A stretch of DNA of 64,000 bases from Kitasatospora acidiphila (GCF_006636205.1 NZ_VIGB01000003.1:2046001-2110000), one strand, 5' to 3'. Shown: positions 17,710-25,922, numbered from the stretch's first letter. A program made the numbers and translations. The notes: generated by a model not told the origin, from the sequence alone.

Positions 17710-18591
17710 ATGACGGTGATCTTCGAATGCGAGTACGACGGCGAGCGCCACCTCGGCCTCGGCCTGCCCGCCGACGACGCACCGCTCCACCTGTACCCGC
17801 TGGCCGGTGACACCCTGGCCGGCCAACTGCCCCCCGCCGACGGGGACGTGGCGGTCGCGGTCGCCCAACTCACCATGGACCGCGCCTCGGTGACCGTGCC
17901 GGCCGCCGAGCGCCACCGGGTGCGGATGCTGCCGCCGCTGCTGCCCGCACACCTCGGCGACGCGCTGGTCAGCGGCTTCATGATGACGCACAACGTGAAG
18001 GTCGACGCCGAAGTCCCGGACCAGCCCAACTGGTTCGTCAAGGGCCTCGGCGACGCCCTGAAGGTGCCGGGCGAACCGCTGTCCGTGCCCGCCGACGCCG
18101 TCGCGGTCTGCGAGGAGGCCGAGGTCGTCCTGGTCTACGTCGGCGACCGGACCGGTGTGCCGCGCTACGCCGGCTACACCTTCGGCAACGACGTCACCGA
18201 CATCGGCCGCTTCAAGCAGCACGCCGGACACCTGTCGTACGCCAAGCTGTGCGACGCCGGCGTCTCCCCCTGGCTGCACCTGGACGAGCCGCCGCGCGAC
18301 GTGACCGGCGAGACCGTCATCGAGCGGGACGGATCACCGGCCTGGAAGAGCCAGTTCCGCACCGGCACCGACGCCCTGCACTACGACCTGCCGACCATGA
18401 TGGCCCGCCTCTTCGCCTACCGGGCTCTGCACCACCCCGGCCGGGTGCACTACGTCTACCTCGGCGCCGACCGCGGCAGCTTCCACGCCGGCTTCCGGAC
18501 CACGGACGGCGACCTGGTCACCCTCGACATCGCCAGCCACGGCGTGACGCTGTCCCACCCGCTGGCCTGGACCGAGGAGTCGTCGTCATGA
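17710..18591 (+). CDS. Fumarylacetoacetate hydrolase (FAH)-family-like protein
   Basis: The 293-residue protein resembles AraD1/FAH-type enzymes. The metal-binding acidic pair is in CEEAEVVLVY (Glu136, Glu138) and the third ligand is Asp161 in GYTFGNDVTDIG; NWFVKGLGDAL matches the family's FxKG entry loop. FAH enzymes hydrolyse C-C bonds in 1,3-dicarbonyls, decarboxylate or hydrate. It starts at the ATG at 17710 (CAGGAG upstream), after an 88-bp gap holding a repeated ATCCCCC motif, and its stop overlaps the next start (ATGA). Together with the CHMI-type tautomerase at 22124 it recalls the HpaF/HpaG pair of homoprotocatechuate breakdown. The family call is by motif; similarity is not high. 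Confidence 0.65.
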   Translation: MTVIFECEYDGERHLGLGLPADDAPLHLYPLAGDTLAGQLPPADGDVAVAVAQLTMDRASVTVPAAERHRVRMLPPLLPAHLGDALVSGFMMTHNVKVDAEVPDQPNWFVKGLGDALKVPGEPLSVPADAVAVCEEAEVVLVYVGDRTGVPRYAGYTFGNDVTDIGRFKQHAGHLSYAKLCDAGVSPWLHLDEPPRDVTGETVIERDGSPAWKSQFRTGTDALHYDLPTMMARLFAYRALHHPGRVHYVYLGADRGSFHAGFRTTDGDLVTLDIASHGVTLSHPLAWTEESSS

Positions 18592-19907
18592 CCCTGCTGC
18601 GCCGACTCAGCGACATCGAGGCGACGTTCGCCTACACCCACGCCCTGATGCGCGGCACCACCCAGGTCACCACCCAGGTCACGGTGAGCGGCGACCTCGC
18701 CCCCGAGCGACTGGAGGCGGCGGCCCGGCGCTGGGCCGACGCGCTGCCGATGCTGTCGCTGCGGATCGAGGAGTTGGCGGGCGAGCTGTGGTTCGCCGGC
18801 GGTCCACGGCTCCAGGACGGGCAGCTGCGGCACAGCGAGCTCACCTCCTCGGAATCATCGGGACCGTCGGACTCGGCTGACGAGGTGCTGCGCCGGGAGC
18901 TCAACGACGTGCTGGAGACCGGCGGTCCGCTGTGGCGGCTGCACACCGTCCGCGACCGGGCGGCCGACCGGACCCACCTGTACTTCACCCGCAACCACGC
19001 CGTCTCGGACGGCCACTCCACCGGCGCGGTGATCCGGGCGCTGCTGGACGAGCTGTTCGGGCCGAGCGGCGAGACCAGCCCGTTCCGGGTGCGGGAGGTG
19101 CCGCCCACCGCCGGCGACCTGACCTACCGCCACCCCTCCGGCGCCACCGGGGCCGCACGTCAGACACCCCCTTCGCAGCACCCGTCGCTCCCTTCGCACC
19201 CGTCGCACCCGTCGCCGGAGCGGCTGCCGTTCGCGGAGCACCGGCCCTGGGCCGAGCGCGGTGCGGACCTGGTGCCGGTCGCCCTCACCCGCGAGGACAG
19301 CCAGGCGCTCAAGTCCTGGTGCCGGGAACACCAGATGACGGTCAATCAGTTCTTCGGAGCAGCACTCGCCGAAGCGTACGCCGAGGCGACCGGCCGCTCC
19401 GCGGTCGGCCTGTCGACGGCCGTCTCGCTGCGACGGCGCTACACGTCCGACACCCCGCTGCCGGACGTCGGATGCTTCATCGGCGTGCACACCGTGCCGC
19501 TGCGGCTCGACCAGGGCGACTTGGCCGGCCACGCGCGGGCCTACGGGGTCGCGCTGAGCCGCGCCGATGCCGCCTGGCGGCCGCCGGCCCGGGAGCACGC
19601 GGCGATCCGCCGGACGGTCGAGGAGACCGCGGCCGCGCGGTCGGCCGCCGCGATCTGCATCACCAACGTCGGGATCGCCGACCCCGCCCTCGGCCCGCAC
19701 CTCGGCCGGGTCACCGGTTACCGCACGGTGGTCAACCGGACCGGCGCCAACTACGGCGTGGTGCTCCATCTCGGCACGCTGCGCGGCACGTTCGGCCCGG
19801 TCCTCGCCTTCGGCGTCCCGGCCGTCGACCGTGCGCTGGTGCGGGCGGTGGCCAAGGGCCTGCACGACCGGGCGGTGCGCCCCGACGCGGCGCACCGGGC
19901 CGGCTGA
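18588..19907 (+). CDS. Condensation-domain-like acyltransferase (PapA/WES type)
   Basis: The 439-residue stand-alone protein has the HxxxD acyltransferase motif as NHAVSDGHS (His137, Asp141) and the second-half signature ALAEAYAEATGR..DVGCFIGVHTVPLR that marks the C-domain/PapA/alcohol-acyltransferase fold. The C-terminal part (NYGVVLHLGTLRGTF) is also typical. Such enzymes transfer an acyl group from an ACP or CoA to a hydroxyl or amine. A Pro/Ser/His-rich insert (about residues 190-215) lies between the halves. It is the last gene of the coupled operon, so it is well placed to off-load the PKS acyl chain onto the GH3 or ThDP-derived part of the molecule (inference). Confidence 0.82.
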   Translation: MTLLRRLSDIEATFAYTHALMRGTTQVTTQVTVSGDLAPERLEAAARRWADALPMLSLRIEELAGELWFAGGPRLQDGQLRHSELTSSESSGPSDSADEVLRRELNDVLETGGPLWRLHTVRDRAADRTHLYFTRNHAVSDGHSTGAVIRALLDELFGPSGETSPFRVREVPPTAGDLTYRHPSGATGAARQTPPSQHPSLPSHPSHPSPERLPFAEHRPWAERGADLVPVALTREDSQALKSWCREHQMTVNQFFGAALAEAYAEATGRSAVGLSTAVSLRRRYTSDTPLPDVGCFIGVHTVPLRLDQGDLAGHARAYGVALSRADAAWRPPAREHAAIRRTVEETAAARSAAAICITNVGIADPALGPHLGRVTGYRTVVNRTGANYGVVLHLGTLRGTFGPVLAFGVPAVDRALVRAVAKGLHDRAVRPDAAHRAG

Positions 19908-19914
19908 CCCACTA

Positions 19915-20271
19915 CTAGGAGGCTTCCCCGTGACGGAGCACCAGGTCGATGAGGCCCGGGAACTGCGCGTCGAACTCGGCCCTGCGCAGCCGGTTGAGGC
20001 GCTTGGCGCCGGCGTCGCGCTGCTCGAGGAGTCCGGCGTCGCGCAGCACCGCGAAGTGGCGGCTGAGCGTCGCCTTGGTGACCGGCACGTCGAAGCTGCC
20101 GCAGTTGCGCTCCCAGTCGGCGGCGCCCGCCAGCTCCCGCACCAGGCTCTGGCGCACCGGGTCGGCGAGGGCGATCAGCGCGGCCTCCAGGGGCACGTCG
20201 GCCGGGTCGGTGTGGACCGGCGGGGTGCGGTGGCTCGCGGCCGCCGGGTCTTCTCTGGTCTGTGCCGTCAT
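19915..20271 (-). CDS. ArsR-family transcriptional regulator
   Basis: A 118-residue winged-helix protein: LEAALIALADPVRQSLVREL followed by the recognition helix PVTKATLSRHFAVLRDAGLL. Metal-binding cysteines are absent apart from one in NCGSF, so it is probably a non-metal ArsR regulator of the kind that responds to oxidants or small molecules. The ATG at 20271 was chosen for its GGAG spacing; further in-frame ATGs lie upstream. It is divergent from the exporter gene, with two strong inverted repeats between them, and most likely represses the exporter until product appears. Confidence 0.87.
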   Translation of the reverse strand: MTAQTREDPAAASHRTPPVHTDPADVPLEAALIALADPVRQSLVRELAGAADWERNCGSFDVPVTKATLSRHFAVLRDAGLLEQRDAGAKRLNRLRRAEFDAQFPGLIDLVLRHGEAS

Positions 20272-20326
20272 GGCTGGTTGCTCCATCCCTGTTCGCGCGG
20301 TCCGTAGCGGATCCGCCACTAACGGA

Positions 20327-20386
20327 TTGCAGAGTGTTCGACGATCTGCGTACACTCTTGGAGTGTTCGCCGCTTAGCGAACACTC
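20327..20386 (+). promoter_or_regulatory. Promoter with two inverted-repeat operators for the exporter
   Basis: A candidate promoter has TTGCAG at 20327-20332 and TACACT at 20351-20356, an 18-bp spacer. Operator 1 (20331-20358) pairs AGAGTGTTCG with CGTACACTCT, 9 of 10 positions. Operator 2 (20361-20386) pairs GAGTGTTCGC perfectly with GCGAACACTC around a 6-bp centre. Operator 1 covers the spacer and -10, operator 2 lies over the probable transcription start, as expected for repression by the adjacent ArsR regulator. Confidence 0.7.
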
Positions 20387-20547
20387 TACCGGAGACGGCG
20401 TCACCTCGCCCGGCTCCCGCACCTCGCACCTCCCGCACCTCCTGCGTTTTCCAGCACCTCTGGCGCCTCCCGCACGTCAAGCACCTCCCCCGCCTGCCTC
20501 CGGCAGACATGTCCGGCACCCATCCGGCACGTATGGAAGGAAGACCC

Positions 20548-21984
20548 GTGCCACAGACCCAAGCTCACAAGAACCGGCCGGGACTGACCCTGTTCGCAGC
20601 CTGCCTCGGCTTCGTCGTCGTCATCCTGGACGTCAGCGTCGTGAACGTCGCGACCAAGGCGCTCGGCACCGACTTCGGTGGCAGCCTGTCCGGCCTGGAG
20701 TGGGTGATCAACGGCTACACCCTCACCTTCGCCGCCTTCCTGCTGACCGCCGGAGCCATGGGCGACCGCTTCGCCCCCAAGCAGATCTTCATCGCGGGCT
20801 TCGCGCTCTTCGCCGCCACCTCGCTGGCCTGCGGCGCCGCCCCCTCGATGGTCGCCCTGATCGCCGCCCGGGTGCTCCAGGGCATCGGCGCCGCGATGAT
20901 CGTCCCGTCCTCGCTGTCCATCGTGAACAGCAACTTCCCGGAGCCCGCCGCCCGCAGTCGCGCGGTGAGCCTGTGGGCCGCGGCCGGCGGTCTCGCCCTC
21001 GCCCTCGGCCCGGTCGTCGGCGGTGTGCTGGTGGACGCGCTCGGCTGGCGCTCGATCTTCTACGTCAACGTTTCGATCGCCATCGTCGGCATCGTGCTGA
21101 TCCGCGCCTACGCCCGCACCGCGCCCCGTGCCGGCTCCCGCCGCCGCTCGCTCGACCTGCCCGGCCAGCTGCTCGCCGTGATCAGCCTGGGTGCCTTCAC
21201 CGGCGCCATCGTCGAGGCGAACACCCAGGGCTGGACCTCGACCACCGTGCTGACCTGCCTGATCGTCACCGTCCTCGCCGTCGCCGGCTTCATCACCATC
21301 GAGCGCCGCAGCAGCGACCCGATGCTGCCGCTGCAGCTCTTCAGCCGCAGGACCTTCACCGCCACCTCGCTGATCGGTGTGCTGCTCAACTTCGCCTTCT
21401 ACGGCCTGATCTTCATCTTCAGCCTGTTCTTCCAGGAGACCTGGAAGTACTCCCCGATCATGGCCGGCCTGGCGTTCCTGCCGATGACCGCCGCCGTGAT
21501 GGCCGCCAACCTGTCCTGCGCCCGGCTGGTCAAGCGGTACGGCGCCCGCGCCGTGCTGATCACCGGCAGCACCCTGGCCACCATCGGCTACCTGGGCATC
21601 GTGCCGGTCGTCGGCTCCCGGTCGTACGTCGAGCTGATCGTCCAGTTCCTGGTCGCCGGCTTCGGCATCGGCCTGGTCGTGCCGTCCATGACCAACGCCA
21701 TGCTCGGCTCGGTCGACCCGACCAACGCCGGCATCGGCTCCGGTGTCCTCAACGCCTCGCGCCAGCTGGGCGGTCTGATCGGCGTCGCAGTGATGGGCCT
21801 GCTGGTCGGCTCGGCCGCCTCCAGCCACTTCCTGAGCGGACTGCGCGCCGCCCTGATCGCCGCCGGCATCGCGCTGGCCCTCTGCGGGGTGCTGAGCGCC
21901 TACGGCGTGCGCAAGGCGCAGGCTGCGCAGGCGCCGGCCGCCACGCCCCCGCAGGCCGTCCCCACCACCGCCAACGCCCGCTGA
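20548..21984 (+). CDS. MFS exporter, DHA2 (14-TM, EmrB/QacA) family
   Basis: The 478-residue polytopic membrane protein has about 14 hydrophobic helices. DHA2 motifs include LDVSVVNVATKAL in TM1, GAMGDRFAPKQIF (motif A) after TM2, and the motif C region LALGPVVGGVLV in TM5. It starts at the GTG at 20548 behind GGAAGGA. Such proton-driven pumps commonly export or give resistance to the cluster's own product. The roughly 160-bp leader is rich in CACCTCC repeats. Expression is probably controlled by the ArsR protein encoded next door. Confidence 0.93.
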   Translation: MPQTQAHKNRPGLTLFAACLGFVVVILDVSVVNVATKALGTDFGGSLSGLEWVINGYTLTFAAFLLTAGAMGDRFAPKQIFIAGFALFAATSLACGAAPSMVALIAARVLQGIGAAMIVPSSLSIVNSNFPEPAARSRAVSLWAAAGGLALALGPVVGGVLVDALGWRSIFYVNVSIAIVGIVLIRAYARTAPRAGSRRRSLDLPGQLLAVISLGAFTGAIVEANTQGWTSTTVLTCLIVTVLAVAGFITIERRSSDPMLPLQLFSRRTFTATSLIGVLLNFAFYGLIFIFSLFFQETWKYSPIMAGLAFLPMTAAVMAANLSCARLVKRYGARAVLITGSTLATIGYLGIVPVVGSRSYVELIVQFLVAGFGIGLVVPSMTNAMLGSVDPTNAGIGSGVLNASRQLGGLIGVAVMGLLVGSAASSHFLSGLRAALIAAGIALALCGVLSAYGVRKAQAAQAPAATPPQAVPTTANAR

Positions 21985-22100
21985 CGCCAGGCCCGTTGAC
22001 ACCAGCACCCGCTGACGCCAACCGCGTTGAACCCAGCGCCCGCTGACACCAGCCGCGTTGAAACCAGTGCCCGCTGACGACGCCAACCCCCGCTGATCCG
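21977..22100. repeat. 31-bp degenerate tandem repeat after the exporter stop
   Basis: A 31-bp unit beginning CCCGCTGA starts at 21977, 22008, 22039 and 22070, the last copy being partial. The first CCCGCTGA contains the exporter's own TGA stop, and each further copy repeats it. Part of a pattern seen after several genes in this window. Confidence 0.8.
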
Positions 22101-22123
22101 CCGCCCTTTGAGGAGCTGCCGCC

Positions 22124-22513
22124 ATGCCCCACCTCGTCCTCGAGTACTCCGGGAACATCCGGGAGGCCATAGACCCGGCCGACGTCCTCGGCAAGCTGCA
22201 CGCCGCGCTCACCGACGCGGGCGGCTTCCGGCACCAGGACTTCAAGAGCCGCGCCGTCCGGATGGACCGCTACTTCATCGGTGACGGCAGCTACGAGCAG
22301 TCCTTCGTCAACCTCGACATCCGGACCTTCGCCGGCAAGTCCGCCGAGGTGCGGGCGGCGGTGAGCGAGGCCGCCTTGGCGGTGCTCATCGAGGCGTTCG
22401 CCACCACCCTGCGCGAGACCGCCTGCGACATCTCGGTGCAGATCACCGACCTGGACCGGACCAGCTACGCCCGCTCCCGTTCCGCAGACCACCAGATCCC
22501 CCGCGCCGCCTGA
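22124..22513 (+). CDS. 5-carboxymethyl-2-hydroxymuconate isomerase (CHMI)-type tautomerase
   Basis: The 129-residue protein begins MPHLVLEYSGNI, with Pro at position 2, which becomes the catalytic N-terminal proline of the tautomerase superfamily. FKSRAVRMDRYFIGDG and FVNLDIRTFAGKS follow the CHMI/HpaF pattern closely. CHMI interconverts enol and keto forms of muconate-type diacids in homoprotocatechuate degradation. No ring-cleavage dioxygenase or other hpa gene is nearby, so here it is probably recruited for tautomerisation of a cluster 1 intermediate. GAGGAG precedes the ATG, and it is likely cotranscribed with the SDR 35 bp downstream. Confidence 0.88.
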   Translation: MPHLVLEYSGNIREAIDPADVLGKLHAALTDAGGFRHQDFKSRAVRMDRYFIGDGSYEQSFVNLDIRTFAGKSAEVRAAVSEAALAVLIEAFATTLRETACDISVQITDLDRTSYARSRSADHQIPRAA

Positions 22514-22547
22514 CATCCGTTCTCTGCAAAGGAGTTGAGATCACCCC

Positions 22548-23288
22548 ATGAACGCCACCACCGCCGTCGACGCATATGCCGGCCAGCGGGTCCTGATCGT
22601 CGGCGGCACCTCCGGCGTCGGGCTGGCCACCGCCCGGGGGTTCGCCGCCCAGGGTGCCCGGACCGTCATCGCCTCCCGCAGCCGGCAGAAGGTCGACGCG
22701 GCCCTCGCCCAACTCGCCGACCTCCCGGGCACGGTGACCGGCCACACCCTGGACATCCGGTCGGACGGCGACGTCGAGCTGTTCGCGGCCTCCAGCGGCA
22801 AGTTCGACCACGTGGTGGTCAGCGCCGCGCAGACCCCGACCGGCCGGGTCGACACGCTGCCGCTCGGCGACGCTTACGGCGCGATGGACAGCAAGTTCTG
22901 GGGTGCGTACCGGATCGCCCGCAGCGTCGGCATCCACGCCTCCGGTTCACTCACCCTGGTGTCCGGCTACCTCTCCCAGCGCCCCGGCAAGGCGGCAGCC
23001 CTGCAGAGCGCCATCAACGCCGCCCTGGAGGCTCTGGTCCGCGGCCTCGCCCTGGAGTACGCGCCGCTGCGCGTCAACGCCGTCTCCCCCGGCACGCTGG
23101 CCACCCCGCTGTGGGACGGCCTGGCGGAGCCGGACCGCGAGCGCCTCTACCAGTCGGTGGCCGAGCGCCTGCCGGTCGGGCGGATCGGGACGGCGGAGGA
23201 CATCGCGCAGGCGGTGCTGTTCCTGGCGGGCAACGGATACGCGACGGGGACCACGCTGTTCGTGGACGGGGGTGGGCGGATCGCCTGA
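22548..23288 (+). CDS. SDR-family oxidoreductase lacking the usual Tyr-xxx-Lys
   Basis: A 246-residue Rossmann protein with the cofactor motif VLIVGGTSGVGLATARGF and the C-terminal LFLAGNGYATGTTLFVDGGG of short-chain dehydrogenases. At the active site the expected YxxxK block is replaced: LVSGYLSQRPGKAAALQSAI puts Leu and Ile where Tyr and Lys normally fall. It may be inactive, use other residues (for example the Tyr or Lys just upstream) or only bind NAD(P). AAAGGAG precedes the ATG. It is the last gene of cluster 1, followed by a strong terminator. Confidence 0.9.
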   Translation: MNATTAVDAYAGQRVLIVGGTSGVGLATARGFAAQGARTVIASRSRQKVDAALAQLADLPGTVTGHTLDIRSDGDVELFAASSGKFDHVVVSAAQTPTGRVDTLPLGDAYGAMDSKFWGAYRIARSVGIHASGSLTLVSGYLSQRPGKAAALQSAINAALEALVRGLALEYAPLRVNAVSPGTLATPLWDGLAEPDRERLYQSVAERLPVGRIGTAEDIAQAVLFLAGNGYATGTTLFVDGGGRIA

Positions 23289-23308
23289 CGCCGCACCACG
23301 GGTGTGTC

Positions 23309-23349
23309 GCCGTGGCCCGGAGCAGCTCCCCCCTGCTCCGGGCCACGGC
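23309..23349. terminator. Strong terminator at the end of cluster 1
   Basis: A perfect 17-bp stem (GCCGTGGCCCGGAGCAG and complement) with a 7-nt C-rich loop lies 21 bp after the SDR stop and 20 bp before the stop of the converging gene. It marks the right boundary of cluster 1. Confidence 0.8.
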
Positions 23350-23368
23350 ATGTTGCTTTAGGCGTGAG

Positions 23369-23740
23369 CTAGTTCAGTCCGAACGTCTGCTGCTGCTCGG
23401 ACTCCTCGTTGACCTCCAGGCCGTCCGCCGTCGCCGTCAGGTGCGAGCCGTCCGCGAACAGCAGGTCGACGAAGAGGTTGAACCGCCACGTGTCGTCGCC
23501 CACCGGATCGACCCGGAGCAGGACGTTGCCGCCCTGGAGGTCGTCCTTGCTGGCGTGGTTGAGGATGCTGAGGTTGTAGGGCCCGTTGTTGGTGTGGTCG
23601 TTGAACGCGCCGAAGGTGTCGGAGACGCGCGCGGCCATCTGGCCGTTGCGGTCGCGGACCTCGACCGTGACGTTGGTGTCGTGGTCCTTGTTCTCGTCGT
23701 TGGTGTGGAAGGACACGGTGGCTTCGGTCAGGTTCGCCAT
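23369..23740 (-). CDS. Hypothetical protein, predicted beta-rich
   Basis: The 123-residue acidic protein starts at the ATG at 23740 behind AGGAG. Alternating hydrophobic/polar stretches (EATVSFHTNDEN, TNVTVEVRDRNG, WRFNLFVDLLFADG) suggest an all-beta sandwich. There is no signal peptide or membrane segment, and the C-terminus is Glu/Gln-rich. I do not recognise the family. It stands alone between the cluster 1 terminator and a divergent unknown gene. Confidence 0.7.
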   Translation of the reverse strand: MANLTEATVSFHTNDENKDHDTNVTVEVRDRNGQMAARVSDTFGAFNDHTNNGPYNLSILNHASKDDLQGGNVLLRVDPVGDDTWRFNLFVDLLFADGSHLTATADGLEVNEESEQQQTFGLN

Positions 23741-24033
23741 GGCCGGCTCCTCGGTGGGTGTGTCAACTCCCCGGTAGGTATGTCGGTTTCTGCCCGAACC
23801 ATTCCCAGGCGAACCGCGAACTCGCAAGCGACCAGAGCACACCGCACACAGCAGCGCACATGAGTCACCGCGCGCCCTCGAACCTCACGGTGCGCCCGCA
23901 GTCACCGCCTTGCAGCTGGGGGTGCGGTCACACCACGCGGCCCTCCCGCGGAATCCGCCGTCCGCCATCCGATCGGCGGTCTACGCTACGTACATGCCGC
24001 GCTGCCCACTGTGGCCGCTTGAGGAGGACTCCC

Positions 24034-24597
24034 ATGTCATCGCCGTCATCGCCGCAGTCACCCTGTGACCCCGAATACGCTTCCGCCGGCGATGTGAGCG
24101 CGGCGCTGATGGTGATCGACTCCCGGCTCAAGGCCATCTACGACGGCAGCACCGAGGCCGACGGCGAACAGCAGAAGATGGTCGACCAGTTCACCGCGTC
24201 CTTGGGCCCGGCCGGTTTCGACGAGCTGCTGGACGGCGCGTGCACGCTCATCTACATGTTCATGCACTGGCTGCGGATGGCCTGCGAGGACCACGACGAG
24301 GACGTCATCGAGCACGTGGTGCCCGCGCTCGTGGGCACGATGCGCATGATGCCCAGGACCTTCCGCCCCGAGATCATCCCCACCATGGCAGGCATGCTCG
24401 TCGCCGCAGGCACCGGCCTGAGCCCCAAGCTGTGGCGCGCGCAGTACGGAGACTGGACCAGCGCCGAGATGAATCCCCTGGAAGCCACCACCGTCCTGCT
24501 CGCGGAGCACGTCAACCGAGTCGCCGGCGACGACCGCGACTTCGCCACCCGCCTGATCGCCGAGGCACTGTCCAAGGCCGACCAGGACCGAGCCTGA
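24034..24597 (+). CDS. Hypothetical helical protein
   Basis: The 187-residue protein starts at the ATG at 24034 with GAGGAGG upstream. It is largely alpha-helical, with a hydrophobic centre (LLDGACTLIYMFMHWLRMAC) followed by acidic DHDEDVIEHVVP and VVPALVGTMRMMPRTFRPEI. No catalytic motif, signal peptide or clear transmembrane helix stands out. The roughly 290 bp upstream (23741-24033) hold only its promoter region; an AT-richer TACGCTACGTACAT at about 23982-23995 may contain the -10. Function unknown. Confidence 0.72.
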   Translation: MSSPSSPQSPCDPEYASAGDVSAALMVIDSRLKAIYDGSTEADGEQQKMVDQFTASLGPAGFDELLDGACTLIYMFMHWLRMACEDHDEDVIEHVVPALVGTMRMMPRTFRPEIIPTMAGMLVAAGTGLSPKLWRAQYGDWTSAEMNPLEATTVLLAEHVNRVAGDDRDFATRLIAEALSKADQDRA

Positions 24598-24600
24598 TCT

Positions 24601-24636
24601 GCGACCTCACTACCCGGGGCGACCTCACTGCCCGGG
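24601..24636. repeat. 18-bp direct repeat containing a stop codon
   Basis: Two tandem 18-bp copies (GCGACCTCACTACCCGGG, the second with one change). The second copy contains the reverse-strand stop codon of the zinc-ribbon gene; the first repeats that stop 18 bp further on. Confidence 0.7.
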
Positions 24637-25248
24637 GCGGCTCCGCTCCCGCTCCCCCTCGCGCCGGAGCACTTCCTCGATCGCCTGCTCGATGAGCCGG
24701 GCCCGCTGCGCCGGAGGGCTCCTCTTGACCAGGGCACTCATCCGCTGGGCCTCCTCCGTGCTCGGCAGGATCCCCACCAGGACCAGCGGCAACAGCAGGC
24801 GCCGAGCCAGCAGTTCGTTAGCCGAGGTCACCTGCGGCCGGCGCACGACCGACACATTGACCCGAATGGCATGCTCGTTGCCCCACGGGACCCCGGGCCG
24901 GTCCGTCTCGATCGCGGCGTAGCGGAAGCCATGCGCCAGATCGCACGCCGAACATCCGACCGGCCCCCGGCTGAACCGCCCACCGCACTCGGAACAGACC
25001 AGCCTGTCCAACGCGGCATCCACCACCCGCCAGTCATGCCGCTTGGGCTCCGCCACCACCATCTCGGCGAGGACCTCGGCCTCCTGACTGCTGCTGCCGC
25101 CCCACTCGGTCAGAAAGGCGGCCCACTCCCCCTCCACGATGCCGTCCACCAACTCCCGGCAGGCGGTGCAGCCCGGCGCCCCGCCGTACTCATACCCCCC
25201 GCACTCACCACAGCGCCGCAGGGGTGCTCCGACCGCGGGCCTTGCCAT
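24625..25248 (-). CDS. Zinc-ribbon-containing hypothetical protein
   Basis: The 207-residue protein has two treble-Cys clusters, CGECGGYEYGGAPGCTAC at the N-terminus and CSECGGRFSRGPVGCSAC in the middle, each suited to one zinc ion. A helical C-terminus (MSALVKRSPPAQRARLIEQA) follows. The ATG at 25248 matches the start of conserved sequence; the frame extends to 25293. It resembles uncharacterised Streptomyces zinc-ribbon proteins. A role in nucleic acid or protein binding is possible but not shown. Confidence 0.7.
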   Translation of the reverse strand: MARPAVGAPLRRCGECGGYEYGGAPGCTACRELVDGIVEGEWAAFLTEWGGSSSQEAEVLAEMVVAEPKRHDWRVVDAALDRLVCSECGGRFSRGPVGCSACDLAHGFRYAAIETDRPGVPWGNEHAIRVNVSVVRRPQVTSANELLARRLLLPLVLVGILPSTEEAQRMSALVKRSPPAQRARLIEQAIEEVLRREGERERSRPGQ

Positions 25249-25320
25249 GGCTCCCCTCCCATCGGCGGTGGAACGAGACTCCCGTTCGATCAAGAAGCGC
25301 CCGGTGCGACAAACGGCTAC

Positions 25321-25824
25321 TTACGCGTCGGGGTGCGCCGGCAGGGTGAGCCAGCTCGCCCAGGAGATCTCGCGGCCGATGAAGCGCGGCTGCTCGAACG
25401 GCCAGTCGGCGGCGATCCACTGCGGCACCAGCGCGTCCAGGGCCTGCTCGACCTTGCTGCCGACCAGCTCGTCCACCACCCACCAGGAGATCTCGCCGTC
25501 CGCGCCGGCCTTCTCCGGTGGGTCGATGTAGACGCAGCCGAGCAGGGCCGTCTCGGCCGCGTCGAACAGCGCGTAGTTGAAGGACTGGTGTGCGGCGATC
25601 TCCTTCTCGTGCCGCAACAGGTCGGCCTGGTCGGCCTCGTAGGTCATGGTGGCTGCGGGCCAGCCCCAGGCCGGGCCGAAGATGGTCCACAGCCGCTCGC
25701 GCGAGCCCATCACGGCCGGATAGTCGAGCGGGGTGTCCGCCTCCCGGATCGGCCGCAAGTGATGGCCGCCGCCCGGCAGCGGTACCAGGACGGGGTGGAC
25801 GAAGTCATCGGGAAGCCAGCTCAT
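25321..25824 (-). CDS. GNAT-family N-acetyltransferase-like protein
   Basis: The 167-residue protein reads LRPIREADTPLDYPAVMGSR at the start and NYALFDAAETALLGCVYIDP in the central beta strands, the pattern of GNAT acetyltransferases (beta4 and the turn into the acetyl-CoA loop). EISWWVVDELVGSKVEQALD replaces the usual Q/RxxGxG/A signature with a degenerate version, so CoA binding may be altered. The ATG at 25824 fits the N-terminus; upstream lies a 15-bp tandem repeat. Substrate unknown. Confidence 0.7.
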   Translation of the reverse strand: MSWLPDDFVHPVLVPLPGGGHHLRPIREADTPLDYPAVMGSRERLWTIFGPAWGWPAATMTYEADQADLLRHEKEIAAHQSFNYALFDAAETALLGCVYIDPPEKAGADGEISWWVVDELVGSKVEQALDALVPQWIAADWPFEQPRFIGREISWASWLTLPAHPDA

Positions 25825-25922
25825 GGCGCCCGACCGTAGCACCCCGCGGGCTCCTGCTCCCCTGGATTTCCTCCGCACCGACTTTCGTTCGGCTGCCTGC
25901 GCTTCAGCGACTGTCCGCCGCT

